DNA of 16,886 bases. Origin: an uncultured Dorea sp. Lineage in GTDB: Bacteria; Bacillota; Clostridia; Lachnospirales; Lachnospiraceae. Position numbers and translations under genes: made by a program. Positions 6,490 to 13,843 of this stretch are shown here, one piece after another (position 1 is the first letter of the stretch; every line of letters starts with the position of its first letter). The notes under the pieces were generated by a model. The model ran no database searches, was not told the origin of the DNA, and worked only from the letters and a program-made list of their open reading frames with translations. The stretch is from assembly GCF_934294775.1 (NCBI RefSeq), contig NZ_CAKRAH010000056.1, forward strand, positions 1 to 16,886, in the 5' to 3' direction.

Positions 6490-6549
6490 TTATCCTATAA
6501 ATGCAATCGTGTTTCCATTTTTCACATTTTCACCATTTTTATCCAACAT
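6490..6549 (-). pseudogene. Possible 3' remnant of a gene overlapping the NTPase end
   Basis: In a frame different from the NTPase, the minus strand reads MLDKNGENVKNGNTIAFIG then TAA (6492-6490). It looks like a genuine C-terminus and is preceded by a stop only eight codons earlier. The NTPase reading ends within it at 6522. This may mark a join where the NTPase 3' end was pasted onto an older gene. The evidence is only protein-like wording. Confidence 0.3.
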
Positions 6550-9500
6550 GAAATAATATTTTTCTTACCTCCCGTTCCCTTAACTGGATCAAAATCATCT
6601 TTTTCTTGTTCAGTATAGCTAGTTATGTAACCCACTTCTTTTAACCGGTCAGCTAATTTTTTATTTTCATTTGTATTTGCCATTTCAGCATTATGTCTTT
6701 TACTTCTATCACCAAATTTAGGATATATTTTTGAAAGCTCTGAAAAACATTCTTCAAAATCTGGTGCATTCAAAATGGAACAATATTTAAGCATCAACTT
6801 ATTTTTTATTTCGTCAGTTAATAAGTATGTCCATGCTGTATTAAATACCGATATGCTAATTTTTACATCTATCTGGAGTAAATATTGTGCAATATGCGTA
6901 GTCATATAATTTTCTCCAAAAACATTCAACAGAACTTCTGCATTAGAAGAATCGAGAACAGATGAAAGCAATAGTGTTTCTAATAATGTTTCTCCCATTG
7001 GAATTTTTTCCATTACTTCCATATATTCCGCTTGATTATACAAAATAAAATCTGGACATAAATCAGGATAAACCTCTTTAATTTCATCATATTTTTTAAT
7101 ATCAAAAGGAATATATTTTTTCTTAATCAAAATTTCCACTTTCTGTTTCTCAACCGTCTCAATTGGAATATCAAATTCCAATTCCAACTGAGGTAACAGT
7201 TTTTCAAAAGCAGAATCGTCAATTGCACTTGTAATAAATTCTTCAGCAAACTCTTTCTTTAAACATTGATTCTTTAAACATGCAAGCTGCTCACTGTTTG
7301 TTTCAATGTATTGAAGTAGTTCTTGCGTAATCTTATATCTATCCCAATAACATTTGATATTCTCCCATTTCAAGCTTACTTTTTCTTTATCCAATAGCTC
7401 ATCCCAAAGAATTTTCACATCCTTATCAAAATCAGAATCGAACTTTCCACAGCATTCAGAAATATCATCTACACAAATTTCTTCATGATTCACTAATTCC
7501 AAACAGATTTTGGTCTCTTCTGGATCGTTTTCCAACATTCTTTCTAACAAATCCATAACCTGTTTAACATCTTCCTTAGTATTATTAGGTGTTAATATAA
7601 TTCCTTTCACATATTGTTTCAAATTTTCTTGTATATATTTAATTAACGGTTCATATCCCAGTGAAATAATTGTTGTATAATTTCGAGTATCTAAACCTGA
7701 AAGCATTGTATCATTTTCAAATTCTACAATCCTACGTATCATCGTATCATTTAACTCATAATACTGATTTTCAAAAACATATCTCAAAACTTCCTCCGAC
7801 ACATTTTCAATAGAAACATTCGTGAAAATAATTCCAAGTATTTCAATTAAGGAAATCACCTTTTGATCTTGAATAGATGATAGCTGCTGTAATATATCTG
7901 GATTTTCCTCTATAAAGCCGCTCATATTATTATTGTCATTTAATTCAAATAAGCGTTTTGTATCCACGTTATCAATAAGTAACTGTAAATAAAAAATTTT
8001 CCTTTCATATGTTATCGATATATTCTGGACAATATCATTCCACATATCTGGCCAACACAATGCTAATAGTTGAATCAGTCTCGCTTTATATTGAGTTTGC
8101 TCAATAAATTCATCTATAAACTCCCAACTTTCTACTGTTCTATCAGATAATTGATTGATTAATATCATACGTTTTTTATCATCATTCTCTTCGGACAATA
8201 AATATTCCAACAGAATAAAATTAAAAATACTTTTTTGTTCAAATTCATAAGGTTGTAAACGCTGTATAACCATTCCAACTTTTGTCAAATTATAATTATA
8301 TGGCAGCTTTTCCATATTTTTTACTGCCAGTATATAATTCATATCTTCTTTTGTAATGCTTGTCCCCTTAAAATAATTGATATAGTTTGCGTATTTTTCA
8401 TCAATGTATCCTCTTCGAAGCATAAATACAAGCAATTTATTTTCAGCAACTTTTTCAGATAGTACATTATGAACTCCAAATTTTTCTATCAGCTTTTTAA
8501 GTGACCAGCCTGAAAGTTCATGTACATTCTTCTTCAAATCTTCAATTTCTCTTTTTATTGAACTAACACCTTTTTCTTGGACAAATTGAAAATTTTTAAT
8601 TCTTTCATAATATAGTTGAAAAACTTCTTGAAAATCACTCACAGATTTTTCCGACTGGTAACAACTCCATGTGTAATACTCAATTTCAACATCTTTTAAT
8701 TCCGCAAGTTTCGATAATTCAAACGAATCCTCCATTATTTTACTCACTGAATATTTATCCCAATAGCTTTTATTAATACTATATGGAATGCCTTGCCAAT
8801 TCACCATAGCACCAAGCATAGCTGTTTTGAGTTCTTTTATGTGTTCTAAACAGTCATCATGATATTTTTCTAATTCCTGTGTAAGTTCATCAACTTCATT
8901 ATGCCATTTCATACATTGTCCAGAGATATATCTTTGCTTATCCTCAAAAGCTTGTTTCACAACTCCTCTCTCCATCTGAAGTTCTGCAAACTCCCGTGGA
9001 TACAAATTTTTAAAAATAATCAATGCCATCATTGTTTCATCTGACAATTTCAGTTCCTGATCAGTACGAATCGTTTCCTTATAAATAACAAACTCATTGT
9101 ATATATTCTGAAGAATTCGCATATCTTCAACATATGGAGATACGTCTAATATAAATTCCTGTGAGATTTCATGAACAATCCCTTTCTTTTCAGATTCCTC
9201 AAGTTTTTGTAAAAAGATTTCCCCAGAATTCGTAGAATTTATAATTGGAATTACCGGAATAATAAATTCAAAGAATTTTGTTCTGTCTGTATCCGTAAAT
9301 ATATCATCTCTAATAGCATAAACAAAAACAATGCGCCCTTTAATCCCATCATAGTTGTTCAATAGTATATTCAATTCTCGTAGGTGAATAAAAATAGATG
9401 GATCTTCTAAGCGATCTAAATCCTCAAAAAATACAATTCTGTACTTTGTCTCTTCAAAGAAATATACAATTTCATCCATATTTTTATTAAATACAGTTTC

Positions 9501-10202
9501 CGCTGCTGTTTCAGAATTTTTCAAAACGGTCTCTGCTGGCAATTTTACTTCATTTACTTTAAAGCGAAACAACACCAAACGATATGTTCGAGCGATAATT
9601 GCCAATATTCCCACACAAAAAGCAAGGAAAATACTATTCGAAACCATTCCTTTTAATCCAAATTTTCCCCCTGCCACTTCTATTTTTTTGATTATCATTT
9701 GAAAAGTATCTGGAAAAAATATAAATTCTACTATTCCAAAGACAAAAAATATCAAAACCAAATATCCCCAGACACGTTTCCAATTAATTTTGTGTAGTTT
9801 TCGATATCTGCTCTGCGGGATCTTTTTATAATTGACTTTATAAAATAATTGCTTCAAAATTCCTAATTCTATTTCATCTTGTTCCAATGAAATTTTCTTA
9901 GGATTCCCATTTTTATCTGTTTTATTTTCAACAAAAGTTGCCATTGAAACACGAAGAGCTTTCCTTCTAGTAATTCTGTGTTTTTTCAAATATGTATCAA
10001 TGATACTACTCTTGCCCGCACCATATGGGCCTGCCAGTGCAATATTTTTAACTTTCTCTTTCTTTATCGCCCAATGTAATGCCTTTAAATATTCAGCTCC
10101 ATTTTCAATATCATCAATAGGCGCCAAATCTGTAAATTCATTTTTCTTTTTCTCTTGTATTCTTTTATTTATTACTTCACGAATTCTCTCCAAAAGCGCT
10201 AT
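6522..10202 (-). CDS. YobI-like (KAP-related) membrane P-loop NTPase
   Basis: About 1226 residues. Counting from the ATA at 10202: Walker A GPYGAGKSS at 58-66, two membrane segments at about 145-164 (VWGYLVLIFFVFGIVEFIFF) and 189-205, Walker B VFFEDLDRL at 257-265, and VYAIRDDIF at 294-302. About 900 residues of helical, repeat-like C-terminus follow. Membrane helices placed inside the P-loop domain are the hallmark of KAP NTPases (PifA, QatA); the LAPIDDIENGAEYLKALHWA opening and overall plan match the YobI family. It is a likely conflict or phage-defence protein, with the C-terminal part as sensor (inference). GAGGGAGGG at 10220-10212 has no ATG/GTG at normal spacing: in-frame choices are ATT 10211, ACG 10205, ATA 10202 or TTG 10193. 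A longer reading from TTG 10298 would begin upstream of the predicted promoter start. The gene is markedly AT-rich compared with its neighbours. Confidence 0.85.
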   Translation of the reverse strand: MALLERIREVINKRIQEKKKNEFTDLAPIDDIENGAEYLKALHWAIKKEKVKNIALAGPYGAGKSSIIDTYLKKHRITRRKALRVSMATFVENKTDKNGNPKKISLEQDEIELGILKQLFYKVNYKKIPQSRYRKLHKINWKRVWGYLVLIFFVFGIVEFIFFPDTFQMIIKKIEVAGGKFGLKGMVSNSIFLAFCVGILAIIARTYRLVLFRFKVNEVKLPAETVLKNSETAAETVFNKNMDEIVYFFEETKYRIVFFEDLDRLEDPSIFIHLRELNILLNNYDGIKGRIVFVYAIRDDIFTDTDRTKFFEFIIPVIPIINSTNSGEIFLQKLEESEKKGIVHEISQEFILDVSPYVEDMRILQNIYNEFVIYKETIRTDQELKLSDETMMALIIFKNLYPREFAELQMERGVVKQAFEDKQRYISGQCMKWHNEVDELTQELEKYHDDCLEHIKELKTAMLGAMVNWQGIPYSINKSYWDKYSVSKIMEDSFELSKLAELKDVEIEYYTWSCYQSEKSVSDFQEVFQLYYERIKNFQFVQEKGVSSIKREIEDLKKNVHELSGWSLKKLIEKFGVHNVLSEKVAENKLLVFMLRRGYIDEKYANYINYFKGTSITKEDMNYILAVKNMEKLPYNYNLTKVGMVIQRLQPYEFEQKSIFNFILLEYLLSEENDDKKRMILINQLSDRTVESWEFIDEFIEQTQYKARLIQLLALCWPDMWNDIVQNISITYERKIFYLQLLIDNVDTKRLFELNDNNNMSGFIEENPDILQQLSSIQDQKVISLIEILGIIFTNVSIENVSEEVLRYVFENQYYELNDTMIRRIVEFENDTMLSGLDTRNYTTIISLGYEPLIKYIQENLKQYVKGIILTPNNTKEDVKQVMDLLERMLENDPEETKICLELVNHEEICVDDISECCGKFDSDFDKDVKILWDELLDKEKVSLKWENIKCYWDRYKITQELLQYIETNSEQLACLKNQCLKKEFAEEFITSAIDDSAFEKLLPQLELEFDIPIETVEKQKVEILIKKKYIPFDIKKYDEIKEVYPDLCPDFILYNQAEYMEVMEKIPMGETLLETLLLSSVLDSSNAEVLLNVFGENYMTTHIAQYLLQIDVKISISVFNTAWTYLLTDEIKNKLMLKYCSILNAPDFEECFSELSKIYPKFGDRSKRHNAEMANTNENKKLADRLKEVGYITSYTEQEKDDFDPVKGTGGKKNIISCWIKMVKM

Positions 10203-10239
10203 CGTAGAAATCCCTCCCTCAAATTTAACTCGTAACACT

Positions 10240-10267
10240 ATTGTATCATGAAATATATAAATAACAA
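10240..10267 (-). promoter_or_regulatory. Predicted promoter of the YobI-like NTPase
   Basis: Minus-strand -35 TTGTTA (10267-10262), a 16-nt spacer and -10 TACAAT (10245-10240). The transcript would begin near 10233, only about 13 nt before the GAGGGAGGG ribosome binding site, so the NTPase has its own short leader. Confidence 0.5.
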
Positions 10268-10279
10268 AATGAAAAAGTC

Positions 10280-10405
10280 TTAAGACATTTGACAGCAACC
10301 GTCAGGGCATGAACATCTACAAATTATCCGACCATCTATTCCTTGTTCCTCTACGATATCGTAGCTCAAGTCAAGCAGATCTAAAACTTTCGAATCATTG
10401 ACAAT
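10280..10405 (-). pseudogene. Possible coding remnant upstream of the NTPase
   Basis: A 41-codon open stretch without a start codon reads IVNDSKVLDLLDLSYDIVEE then QGIDGRIICRCSCPDGCCQM, ending TAA at 10282-10280. The wording is protein-like, with a Cys-rich C-terminus. A stop lies directly before it and no ribosome binding site is seen. It contains the perfect 14-bp palindrome CTACGATATCGTAG (10351-10364). I do not recognise the parent gene. The stretch 10406-10559 beside it is AT-rich and holds nothing I can call. Confidence 0.3.
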
Positions 10406-10559
10406 CTATATTCTTATCGGATATAAACCAGTTCTTTTTCTTTCCATCTATATTATTTTTACTATATTAACCATTCAATATTCCCCACTACATACACATA
10501 TTTTTTCATTATCTGTGCATACAGTACCTATATTCTATCTCATATCAACTGTATACACT

Positions 10560-11042
10560 CTATATACTAGCTATCTTATTACACCAGTTTACATCCAGGA
10601 GCAAGAGTTTCGCATCATGTGAAAGTGCTGCAAGAATCTGTAATTTTCTGTTCATACCAGTTGAAAATTCTTTGATTTTTTTCTTAAACGGTAATTTAAA
10701 CTTTTCACACCCTTTCAGAAACCATGTCTTATCAAATTTCTGATACATTGCACCAAGTATCGGAACCAGGTCATTGATTGACAAATATCCGTTAAATCCA
10801 CTTCCTGCCATTACCACGCCAATCTGTTCCCGTTCTTCTTTTCCCAGTAATTCCGGAGTTTTTCCCAGAATTTCTATTTTTCCGGAATCACTTCTGATAA
10901 GCCCAAGCATTGCTTTAAATGCAGTGCTCTTTCCGGCTCCGTTCTGTCCGACCAGACCAGTAATCCAGCCCTCCTTGATCTCCATTGAACAATCCAGTTC
11001 AAAATCCTTATACTGTTTTTTTACCTTTTCGAGTTTTACCAT
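10560..11042 (-). pseudogene. ABC transporter ATP-binding protein, truncated after Walker B
   Basis: ATG 11042 is seven bases after GGAGG. The protein has Walker A GQNGAGKST (32-40), the ABC signature region EFSTGMNRKLQIL (125-137) and the Walker B strand KLLLLD ending at Asp150. The expected catalytic EPT...GLD then fails to appear: residues 151-160 are VNWCNKIASI and a stop follows. Intact homologues run to about 220-300 residues and are followed by an ABC-2 type permease, which is absent here. The break falls at about 10591/10592. Without the catalytic Glu, D-loop and H-loop it cannot hydrolyse ATP normally. It follows the GntR gene by two bases, the standard YtrA-type regulator/exporter operon. 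It was probably broken by the insertion of the element or a deletion. Confidence 0.85.
10591..10592. other. Probable insertion/deletion junction inside the ABC ATPase gene
   Basis: Homology to ABC ATPases stops between CTGGATG (minus strand, to 10592) and the AT-rich sequence that begins TAAACTGG. DNA beyond it has different base composition and gene content. It is the best candidate for an element edge (attL/attR) or deletion scar. No direct repeat can be matched because the other edge is outside the window. Confidence 0.55.
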
Positions 11043-11044
11043 CC

Positions 11045-11416
11045 TTAATCCTCCAAAACAATCTGAAACAATTCCCTGATTTCCAGGTCACTCATGCCAC
11101 AGCTTCTGCCTTTCCGGATGGCCATCTCCAAATCAGCTTCAACTTCTCTTTTCTTTTCCTCCAGCATCGTCTCCTGATTCGCACAGGCAACGAAGCTGCC
11201 TTTTCCATGAACTGTAACGATAAATCCTTCTTCTTCCAGTCCATCATAGGCTTTCTTAACCGTCAGTGCACTGACTTTCAACTCTTTTGCAAATGTACGT
11301 ACGGAAGGAAGTGCTGTATCTTCCTTCCATTCCCCATGCATAATCTTCTCCTTAATCTGCCCCATAATCTGTTCGTAAATGGGCTGCATGGATGAGTGAT
11401 TAATGATTATGTTCAT
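11045..11416 (-). CDS. GntR-family (YtrA-type) transcriptional regulator
   Basis: ATG 11416-11414 lies eight bases after CGGAGG, giving 123 residues. The N-terminal winged helix reads QPIYEQIMGQIKEKIMHGEW, then LPSVRTFAKELKVSALTVKKAYDGLEEEGFI and the wing VTVHGKGSFVA, the standard GntR fold. The C-terminal part is short (about 45 residues, helical), as in the YtrA subfamily that controls ABC exporters. The next gene, two bases on, is such an ABC ATPase. A large inverted repeat spans its promoter, so it most likely represses its own operon in response to an inducing compound. The regulator looks intact although its ABC target is broken, so it may now serve only itself or other sites. Confidence 0.9.
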   Translation of the reverse strand: MNIIINHSSMQPIYEQIMGQIKEKIMHGEWKEDTALPSVRTFAKELKVSALTVKKAYDGLEEEGFIVTVHGKGSFVACANQETMLEEKKREVEADLEMAIRKGRSCGMSDLEIRELFQIVLED

Positions 11417-11435
11417 AACATGTTCCTCCGTTGTT

Positions 11436-11482
11436 AACAGTATATAACAGCGTAGAACTGTTGTCAACTGTTATATACTGTT
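11436..11482 (-). promoter_or_regulatory. Promoter with overlapping GntR operator (perfect inverted repeat)
   Basis: AACAGTATATAACAG (11436-11450) and CTGTTATATACTGTT (11468-11482) are perfect 15-bp inverted copies. Between and within them, on the minus strand, lie -35 TTGACA (11467-11462, full consensus), a 17-nt spacer and -10 TATACT (11444-11439). A dimer bound to either arm would block RNA polymerase, so this is a very likely autoregulatory operator. Confidence 0.85.
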
Positions 11483-11522
11483 TATTGTTATTTAATTCAT
11501 CACTCTGGATACCCGGACCTAC

Positions 11523-11727
11523 ATAAAAATCAACCAGGTCTTTCTGCGCCACTCCGTCATGGGGAGCTTTCTAAAGCAAAAAATTTGACCTAAAAGCAGC
11601 TTACAAAAAATTATAACTCGACATTCGTCTCAAACAAATAATTTTTTGTAAGCTAACGGTCAAATTTTTTACTTAAGAAACTCCAACCATGACTGCGAAT
11701 GCACTGAAAGACCTGGTTGATTTTTAT
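11523..11727. repeat. Large imperfect palindrome 1 (about 205 bp)
   Basis: The outer arms (11523-11544 and 11706-11727) are perfectly complementary over 22 bp. Inner arms continue with bulges: AAAAAATTTGACC is matched by GGTCAAATTTTTT, and GCTTACAAAAAATTAT is matched near 11637-11653. The loop is about 20 nt near 11617-11636. It could be a MITE or similar palindromic repeat, or a structured RNA. No flanking target-site duplication is seen. Confidence 0.8.
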
Positions 11728-11769
11728 TCCGTGTGTATCGAATGCGTAAAATATGATGAATGAAACGAA

Positions 11770-11910
11770 GGGCGTAACCGTGAGCGCTTACCCCAAAAGT
11801 ATTATCCCGAGCCAAGGGTGAGCCACGGGGACGTGAATTTCTGGCTTTTTTAGTGTCCCTGGTGGCTCTTTTTTATGATACCACCGGGGTAAACACTCAC
11901 AGTTACGCCC
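11770..11910 (-). repeat. Large palindrome 2 with nested hairpin (about 141 bp)
   Basis: The 25-nt arms 11770-11794 and 11886-11910 pair completely on the minus strand if three G-U wobbles are allowed; on the plus strand these three positions are C-A mismatches. Inside, GAGCCACGGGGAC (11820-11832) pairs with GTCCCTGGTGGCTC (11855-11868) with one bulge. On the plus strand that inner hairpin is followed by TTTTTT, like a terminator. The wobble pattern favours a minus-strand RNA for the outer stem. Confidence 0.75.
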
Positions 11911-11947
11911 TCCACCTATTTCATACACTACCGCATGCCAATCACGA

Positions 11948-12165
11948 CATGAGAAAGCGCTGGTATCCTGTTTGCAGCGTTTTTTGGCGCGATGTGTAGA
12001 AGTTCTTAGGCAGTTTGACTTTCCGTTAAAGGGACGGAGCGACACTGTTTGAGCCGAACGGCGAGTTTGGAGCGGAGTCCCTTTCGTCCTTAGGAAAGTC
12101 GGACTGCCTTAGAACTTCTGCATCGTGACATCTAGCAGCAAATAGGATACCAGCGCTTTCTCATG
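11948..12165 (+). repeat. Large imperfect palindrome 3 (about 218 bp)
   Basis: The arms 11948-11969 and 12144-12165 are perfect over 22 bp. A second paired block joins 11998-12024 to about 12093-12119, and a third pairs AAAGGGAC (12028-12035) with GTCCCTTT (12077-12084). The differences are mostly G-U pairs if the plus strand is transcribed. The central part (about 12036-12075) is GC-richer. It resembles a multicopy intergenic repeat, but copy number cannot be checked here. Confidence 0.75.
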
Positions 12166-12193
12166 GACCGGGAGGCCACCATGAACTAGTGTA

Positions 12194-13708
12194 TTAAACA
12201 CCCAGCACCACATCTATCGCATGATCTATCACCTCATCCAGTTCCTCCTCATCTGCCTCCGGCATCAATGTCGCAGAATCTTCATCGGAGATCAGTTCTA
12301 CAAGGCTTCCAAAGTCTTCTTTATATTTACTCTTGCAAACCGCATAGAATACTACACCAAGCAAGCTCCATGCCACAACCATTCCCCACTCAGGAAGGAT
12401 CAGGTTACCGCCGGATCCCGGGATACAATACATGCACACCATGAATCCCGACATCAGAACTGCCATTGTTCCGACGAATTTATAGTGTTTTACTTTATAT
12501 GGTCTTGGCATATCTGGTTCTTTTTTACGAAGGATCAAGAATGACAAAGACACCATACAATACGCCATACAGCATCCAAAGTTTCCTGCGTCACAGATCC
12601 ATACCATCATAACCCTTCCGGCAAATGGTGCCAGCATTGTCAGCACTCCGATCAGAATCAGTGCATTGATCGGTGTTTTATGTTTTGGATGTAATTTCGA
12701 AAACGTTCTTGGAATCATATAAGATTCTGCCATAGAGTACATCGCACGGGATCCACCGATCATAAATGAGTTCCAGGAAGTAACGATTCCACACATACCT
12801 CCGACAATAATAACCTTCGCCATCACTGAAGTACGGAACGCAACTGCCATTGCATCTGCTGTTACGAGTCCTGTTCCTTTCTGGGATGCTGTAATTGCTC
12901 CTGCATCCAAAACCATACCTACCGCCAGGATAACAAACGAATAAAATATAACTGCCAGAACAACCGACAGGATCAGCATCTTTCCAATCTTCTTTGGCGG
13001 AACATTAATCTCCTCGGATGCCTGCGGTATAACGTCAAATCCAATAAAGTAGAATGGAGAAAGTACTGCTACACCAAGAATAGCTTTTATATTTGTCACA
13101 CCTGTAGTTCCTGCAAATATCTGTCCATTCAGGTTATCTACCGTTCCATTGAACACAGAAGCAATAATCAGAAGAATTCCTGCTCCTCCGATGATTACCG
13201 TTAAGATTGTCTGCAGTATCGCTGCTGTCTTTGCTCCCATGATATTAATGATCATAATAAGAAATGCTACTACAATCGCAACAACCAGCCATGATGCATA
13301 GATATCAAATCCAGCCACTGTATACAGATAGCCTTTTAAGAATCCCGGACACAGATATGTAATGATTGTCGGAAATGCACACGCTTCAAAACAGGTAACA
13401 CCGACATATCCAAGAATAATCGCCCAGGTACATACGAACGAACCAACCGGTCCCATTGCCCTGTGGCTGAAGACATGTTCTCCACCACACTGTGGCATAG
13501 CTGCTGTAAGCTCCGCATAAGTCAGCCCTACAAAAAAGATCATTACACCACCAATTACAAATCCAAGTGCGGCTCCGACAACTCCGCCTTTTTCAATCCA
13601 TCCTCCGGTTGAGACTACCCAGCCCCATCCGATCATGGCGCCAAATGCAATTACAAGGATATCCCATGCACTGAATACCTTATCAAAATCTGATTTTTTC
13701 TTATTCAT
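12194..13708 (-). CDS. APC-family amino acid/amine permease
   Basis: ATG 13708 follows AAGGAG by eight bases, giving 504 residues. About twelve hydrophobic segments are visible, starting near residues 14-36 and 44-65. TM1 contains the substrate-binding glycine motif GAMIGWGW, and FIGFDVIPQASEEINVPPKK (221-240) is the conserved APC segment before TM7. The protein imports or exchanges an amino acid or amine, usually with protons, in the cytoplasmic membrane; the substrate cannot be told. The C-terminus (about 465-504) is very acidic (DEDSATLMPEADEEELDEV), unusual but compatible with a cytosolic regulatory tail. The cytidylate kinase-like gene lies 135 nt upstream and may be co-transcribed. No clear terminator follows apart from the large palindromes. 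Confidence 0.9.
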   Translation of the reverse strand: MNKKKSDFDKVFSAWDILVIAFGAMIGWGWVVSTGGWIEKGGVVGAALGFVIGGVMIFFVGLTYAELTAAMPQCGGEHVFSHRAMGPVGSFVCTWAIILGYVGVTCFEACAFPTIITYLCPGFLKGYLYTVAGFDIYASWLVVAIVVAFLIMIINIMGAKTAAILQTILTVIIGGAGILLIIASVFNGTVDNLNGQIFAGTTGVTNIKAILGVAVLSPFYFIGFDVIPQASEEINVPPKKIGKMLILSVVLAVIFYSFVILAVGMVLDAGAITASQKGTGLVTADAMAVAFRTSVMAKVIIVGGMCGIVTSWNSFMIGGSRAMYSMAESYMIPRTFSKLHPKHKTPINALILIGVLTMLAPFAGRVMMVWICDAGNFGCCMAYCMVSLSFLILRKKEPDMPRPYKVKHYKFVGTMAVLMSGFMVCMYCIPGSGGNLILPEWGMVVAWSLLGVVFYAVCKSKYKEDFGSLVELISDEDSATLMPEADEEELDEVIDHAIDVVLGV

Positions 13709-13843
13709 ACAACCATCTCCTTAACTACTTTTCTTTTTCAGATACACCACAGCTTATCTGTCTTTATTTTCGTTTCTTCCGGTTTTATTATCTTTGTTAT
13801 TATATTTTCCTTTTCTATTTTCCAGCTGTTTTTTTGTTATCTG

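Larger units (their letters stand above)
1..6490. mobile_element. Part of a conjugative element (Tn1549/CTn-like), ends not in the core
   Basis: ParM/ParR-like genes, an orphan C5 methyltransferase, an amidoligase-AIG2 pair and a thioester surface protein, all co-oriented, resemble the variable arm of Clostridia integrative conjugative elements. No relaxase, VirD4/VirB4-like or integrase gene is inside the window, so the type is inferred from accessory content. The element probably continues below base 1. Its other edge may be near 6490 or, if the NTPase is its cargo, at about 10591. Confidence 0.55.

Noticed and set aside
10398..10427. Plus-strand TTGACA, 18-nt spacer, TATAAA, followed by a 74-codon frame
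   Set aside because: It looks like a promoter by chance in AT-rich DNA. The following frame is hydrophobic low-complexity, lacks a ribosome binding site and runs antisense into the truncated ABC gene.
11788..12045. 85-codon minus-strand frame in the palindrome region
   Set aside because: It runs across palindrome 2 and half of palindrome 3, has no ribosome binding site, and its sequence is a by-product of the repeat arms.
11523..12165. Integron attC array
   Set aside because: The palindromes are long and have extrahelical bases, but no attC core sites (GTTRRRY-type ends), cassettes or integrase are seen.
12168..12189. GGGAGG followed by ATG on the plus strand
   Set aside because: The frame is ATG AAC TAG, so nothing is encoded.
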